NCBI GenBank assembly: GCA_013298025.1
Contig: JAAFJE010000008.1
Coordinates: forward strand, 1 to 64,000
Direction of reading: 5' to 3'
Source of the DNA: Cytophagales bacterium
GTDB taxonomy: Bacteria; Bacteroidota; Bacteroidia; Cytophagales; Spirosomataceae
DNA length: 64,000 bases
Shown in pieces: positions 61,199-64,000 of the stretch. The notes under the pieces were generated by a model. It was not told the DNA's origin. It saw only the letters and a list, made by a program, of their open reading frames with translations, and searched no databases. Every line of letters starts with the position of its first letter. Within the stretch, counting starts at the first letter, position 1. The position numbers were made by a program, and so were the translations under genes.

Positions 61199-62714
61199 AC
61201 CAAAAATCTAATTGTGCTTGGTTGGGCAGTGGCGTACATCGCATATCGGTATCTAACAGCATTACTTGTGGATGTTGACTGCTAAAAGGTTGCCATGTCG
61301 GTAATTTATTGCCATTTGGATTGCCAGTTTTGGCAAAATTTGTCCAAAAACTACTCATAACATCTGCAATGCTGCGGTCAATGTCTTCCCAAGGACGATT
61401 GAGCGTATGCAAATTGTTGTAGGCATATACAATTTCGCCAGAATGGAAAGCTCCAAATTGCGTTTCGCTCGAATACGCTGGGAGTTTTCGGTTGAAATTA
61501 TAGACAAAAACAGGTGATTTTCCCGTTTTCGACTGCATTTTAGCCCACCAATAATCTTGTACGCCGAAGGTTTCGTCACGACTCATCGCACCAGCCGACT
61601 GATTGGCCTCTGCGTCGGTTGTGGCTGGATATACCTGTAAAGCGGCTTGGGCTTTCTCTTTGCCGAAACGTTGTTCAAGTTGTTGTGCAAAAGCTTCTTT
61701 GGTCAATTTTGGAATGAATAATTTGTCATCGGCATTCCAACCAACAATGGTTGGCACGTCGTTTTGTTTGCCTTGGTCAAAAATTTCATAAATACTGTTG
61801 GGTATCACATAGCCGTCGATAATGGGCCAAGTGGGAGCATTGCCTTGTAGCTTTTGAATTTCCTCGGCAGACTTGGCACGAAGTTGGGCCAACGACGTGC
61901 ATTGGATACTTTCGCCCCATTTCAAACCTGTTTCTTCTGTTTGTGCTAAATTGCGTTGCGGACGACCAGCGGCTGTGTAAAATTGTCCTCCACTTTGGGC
62001 AATGGCTTTGTGAAATAATCCTTTGGAAAGGGGAGAGGCAACCAAATAATTGACAGCAAATGCCCCAGCCGATTGTCCTGCGATGGTTACATTGGCTGGA
62101 TTTCCTCCAAATTTCTCAATATTTTTCTGTACCCAACGCAAGGCCGCTTGCATATCGAGTAAGGCAAAATTGCCCGATGTCCCCGTAGCCGATTCTTTGC
62201 TGAGTTCGGGATGTGCCAAAAAACCAAAAACGCCTACCCTGTAATTGATGCTTACGAAAATGACACCTTTGTTAGCGATGGCTGCTCCGTCATAAATCGG
62301 ACAAGCACTACCGCCACTTCTGAACCCTCCGCCATAGATATATACCAAAACGGGCAATTTTTCTGAGGATTTTTTGGCGGGTGTCCATACGTTGAGGTAC
62401 AAACAATCTTCGCTGATGGGTTTTTCGGGAATCAAAAATTCAGCCGACCAAAACATAAAAGGCTTAGGACTATCTTGCATCGGACTAGCACTGAATTGTT
62501 GGCAATCTTTTACGCCCGTCCAAGGAATGAGGGCTTGTGGAGCTTTCCAACGCAAATGGCCTACAGGCGGAGCAGCATAAGGAATGCCCTTGAATACACG
62601 AACTCCCGCCTGTTGACTGCCCTTGATTTGTCCGCCTTCTACCGATAGCACCGTTTGGGCGTAGCAAAACTGGCAAACCAAGAAACAGATATAGGATACA
62701 AGGTATTTTTTCAT
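61197..62714 (-). CDS. Exported type-B carboxylesterase (second of three)
   Basis: 505 aa, signal peptide MKKYLVSYICFLVCQFCYAQ. The oxyanion region is YIYGGGFRSGGS (Tyr replacing His). The nucleophile lies in TIAGQSAGAF, the acidic residue is Asp in GWNADDKLF rather than Glu, and the His is in FGAFHSGEIVYAYNN. It is a divergent paralogue of its neighbours. The differing triad acid and oxyanion residue suggest altered specificity. It is 49 bp downstream of the third esterase gene, so both are probably co-transcribed. Confidence 0.92.
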   Translation of the reverse strand: MKKYLVSYICFLVCQFCYAQTVLSVEGGQIKGSQQAGVRVFKGIPYAAPPVGHLRWKAPQALIPWTGVKDCQQFSASPMQDSPKPFMFWSAEFLIPEKPISEDCLYLNVWTPAKKSSEKLPVLVYIYGGGFRSGGSACPIYDGAAIANKGVIFVSINYRVGVFGFLAHPELSKESATGTSGNFALLDMQAALRWVQKNIEKFGGNPANVTIAGQSAGAFAVNYLVASPLSKGLFHKAIAQSGGQFYTAAGRPQRNLAQTEETGLKWGESIQCTSLAQLRAKSAEEIQKLQGNAPTWPIIDGYVIPNSIYEIFDQGKQNDVPTIVGWNADDKLFIPKLTKEAFAQQLEQRFGKEKAQAALQVYPATTDAEANQSAGAMSRDETFGVQDYWWAKMQSKTGKSPVFVYNFNRKLPAYSSETQFGAFHSGEIVYAYNNLHTLNRPWEDIDRSIADVMSSFWTNFAKTGNPNGNKLPTWQPFSSQHPQVMLLDTDMRCTPLPNQAQLDFW

Positions 62715-62763
62715 AGTTTATCAGGAAAAAAGGACGTGTTTGGCACGTCCCTTTCATTTGATA

Positions 62764-64000
62764 TTATTTGTATGTTTTATCTAAAAACTCATAACGAGCG
62801 TCGTTTTCAGCTTTTACTTCTTTCGATTCGGTATCAATAATCATCACGGCTGGCATTTTATCACCTGCTTTGGCTGCCGACCACGAAGGAAGCTTGTCGC
62901 TATTGGGATTACCCGTTTTGATGAAATTAGCAAAGAAATTAAACATCGTTTCCGATACCTTGTAGTCGTCGGGTGTCCAAGCGTAGTCTTTTACCAAAGG
63001 CAAATTGCCCATGCAGTATTCAATTTCACAAGCATGAGGGGCACCTACTGGCTTGGGTGCTGGCGTGTTGGCATCTTTTTTGACTGTACCACCAGCCAAG
63101 CCCGAAGCAAGGCTTTTATCCACCAATTCAGGACGAAGCTTGCTGTACAAATAGCGATATACGGGCTGAGTGCTATTGTTGCGGTGCAAATCAAACCATT
63201 TCCAAGTGCTGTACGCAATGAATCTGTCGGAAGCCAAAGCCGTAGCCGATACTTCTACGTCACGGTCGGTATTGCCTACAGGGTACAGTTTCAATACCTC
63301 TTCGTGGTTGCTAGGATATTCTTTTTTTACACGATTAACAAAATTTTCGGCATTGGCAGGGCCTTGTAAAAATGCACCTCCGGGTATTTCGGCAGAGTTC
63401 CAACCCAACAATAAAGGTACTTGGGCTTGTTGTTTGGCTTCAAAAATTTGAGGTAAATTTTTGGGTAAAAAATAATTGTCGATTACTACAGGAAAACCAA
63501 ATCTTTTTGATTCGTTATAAATTTCGTAAACCTCACGTGTGGACAAAGCACGTAATTCTTTAATTGACTTATAACCAGCTTTTTGTATAAATTCTACGCC
63601 TGTTTTTTCCGCTTCTGCCAAAGGTACAGGTGCCATCGTAGGGTTGATTCCAGCACCACTCTCGCCGATAGCCCCAGCGATGAGGTTTTTAGAAAGGGGC
63701 GAGGCCATCTGGTAACTTACTGAAATCGAGCCAGCCGATTCGCCAGCAATGGTTACTTTTTTGGGGTCGCCACCAAAGGCAGCAATATTTTTTTGAACCC
63801 ATGCCAAAGCGGCTTGTTGGTCGAGCAAGCCATAATTTCCTGATGCTTTATAAGGTGCTTCGGCCGATAGTTCGGGGTGAGCCAAGTAGCCAAAAACATT
63901 GAGGCGATAATTGGTTGTAACAACAACAATGCCTTTTTTTGCCATTGCTTCACCATCGTAACGAGGCTCAGAGGCATCGCCAGCGACATTGCCGCCACCG
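62764..64000 (-). CDS. Type-B carboxylesterase (third of three, 5' end outside window)
   Basis: The reading frame runs off the right edge. An ATG at 63945 is internal, since the upstream codons encode the oxyanion loop GGGNVAGDASEPRYDGEAMAKKG. Over 410 visible residues it has nucleophile TIAGESAGSISVSYQMASPL, the acid Glu in GWNSAEIPG and His in PHACEIEYCMGN, the standard triad. The signal peptide is not visible. It is the first known gene of the three-esterase cluster transcribed leftward. The mature part ends DARYEFLDKTYK. Confidence 0.9.
   Translation of the reverse strand, partial: GGGNVAGDASEPRYDGEAMAKKGIVVVTTNYRLNVFGYLAHPELSAEAPYKASGNYGLLDQQAALAWVQKNIAAFGGDPKKVTIAGESAGSISVSYQMASPLSKNLIAGAIGESGAGINPTMAPVPLAEAEKTGVEFIQKAGYKSIKELRALSTREVYEIYNESKRFGFPVVIDNYFLPKNLPQIFEAKQQAQVPLLLGWNSAEIPGGAFLQGPANAENFVNRVKKEYPSNHEEVLKLYPVGNTDRDVEVSATALASDRFIAYSTWKWFDLHRNNSTQPVYRYLYSKLRPELVDKSLASGLAGGTVKKDANTPAPKPVGAPHACEIEYCMGNLPLVKDYAWTPDDYKVSETMFNFFANFIKTGNPNSDKLPSWSAAKAGDKMPAVMIIDTESKEVKAENDARYEFLDKTYK

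Overview
The window is AT-rich chromosomal DNA from a member of the Bacteroidota, most likely order Cytophagales (a Flectobacillus/Arcicella-like relative is an inference, not shown). The evidence is two tandem SusC/SusD pairs, many outer-membrane lipoproteins, a separately encoded N- and C-terminal transketolase, Bat-type von Willebrand proteins, -7 motifs of the TAnnTTTG type and near absence of strong Shine-Dalgarno sites. I saw no rRNA, tRNA, CRISPR array, phage or plasmid replication gene.

Layout. 1-7.6 kb is housekeeping: tcdA, a GT2 glycosyltransferase, pterin dehydratase, rsmI, an Lnb-like lipoprotein acyltransferase, an NlpC/P60 lipoprotein and tex. 7.6-23.8 kb is one long co-directional locus, FAS1 - SusC - SusD - FAS1 - FAS1 - SusC - SusD. 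It has a long 5' leader and ends at a terminator. Two of the three fasciclin lipoproteins end in carbohydrate-binding-like beta domains, and no glycoside hydrolase is present. A REP-associated tyrosine transposase (RAYT) flanked by REP palindromes follows directly (23.8-24.6 kb).

24.7-31 kb is an accessory stretch: an AraC regulator, an aldo/keto reductase, a subclass B1 metallo-beta-lactamase, several small unknown membrane or lipoprotein genes, one apparently frameshifted gene and short gene relics. 31-37 kb holds a two-component system, a porin and a SulP anion transporter on the minus strand. 37.8-40.6 kb has a GntR/LacI-type regulator, then an ECF sigma factor, a membrane-anchored putative anti-sigma factor and a Spy/CpxP-like protein.

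40.7-44.9 kb is the most striking part. The two halves of transketolase are separated by a tightly coupled Uma2-type nuclease - AAA ATPase - TOPRIM-like trio. This resembles split OLD-family/PARIS/RloAB defence modules and appears inserted into a metabolic operon. 45-58 kb returns to housekeeping genes: bcp, an M23 peptidase, an FAH-family hydrolase, an M48 lipoprotein protease, sucC, a LolD-like ATPase, rnz, a STAS protein, purC, a thiolase, and BatB with a TPR protein. 58-64 kb has a LacI regulator and three tandem type-B carboxylesterases, the last cut by the window edge.

The best candidates for undescribed biology are the nuclease/ATPase/TOPRIM cassette inside the transketolase operon and the fasciclin-SusCD composite uptake or adhesion locus. 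Several terminators, intercistronic hairpins, one shared promoter-like element and two REP families are annotated from direct reading. No database search or alignment was run, so family names rest on motif recognition.
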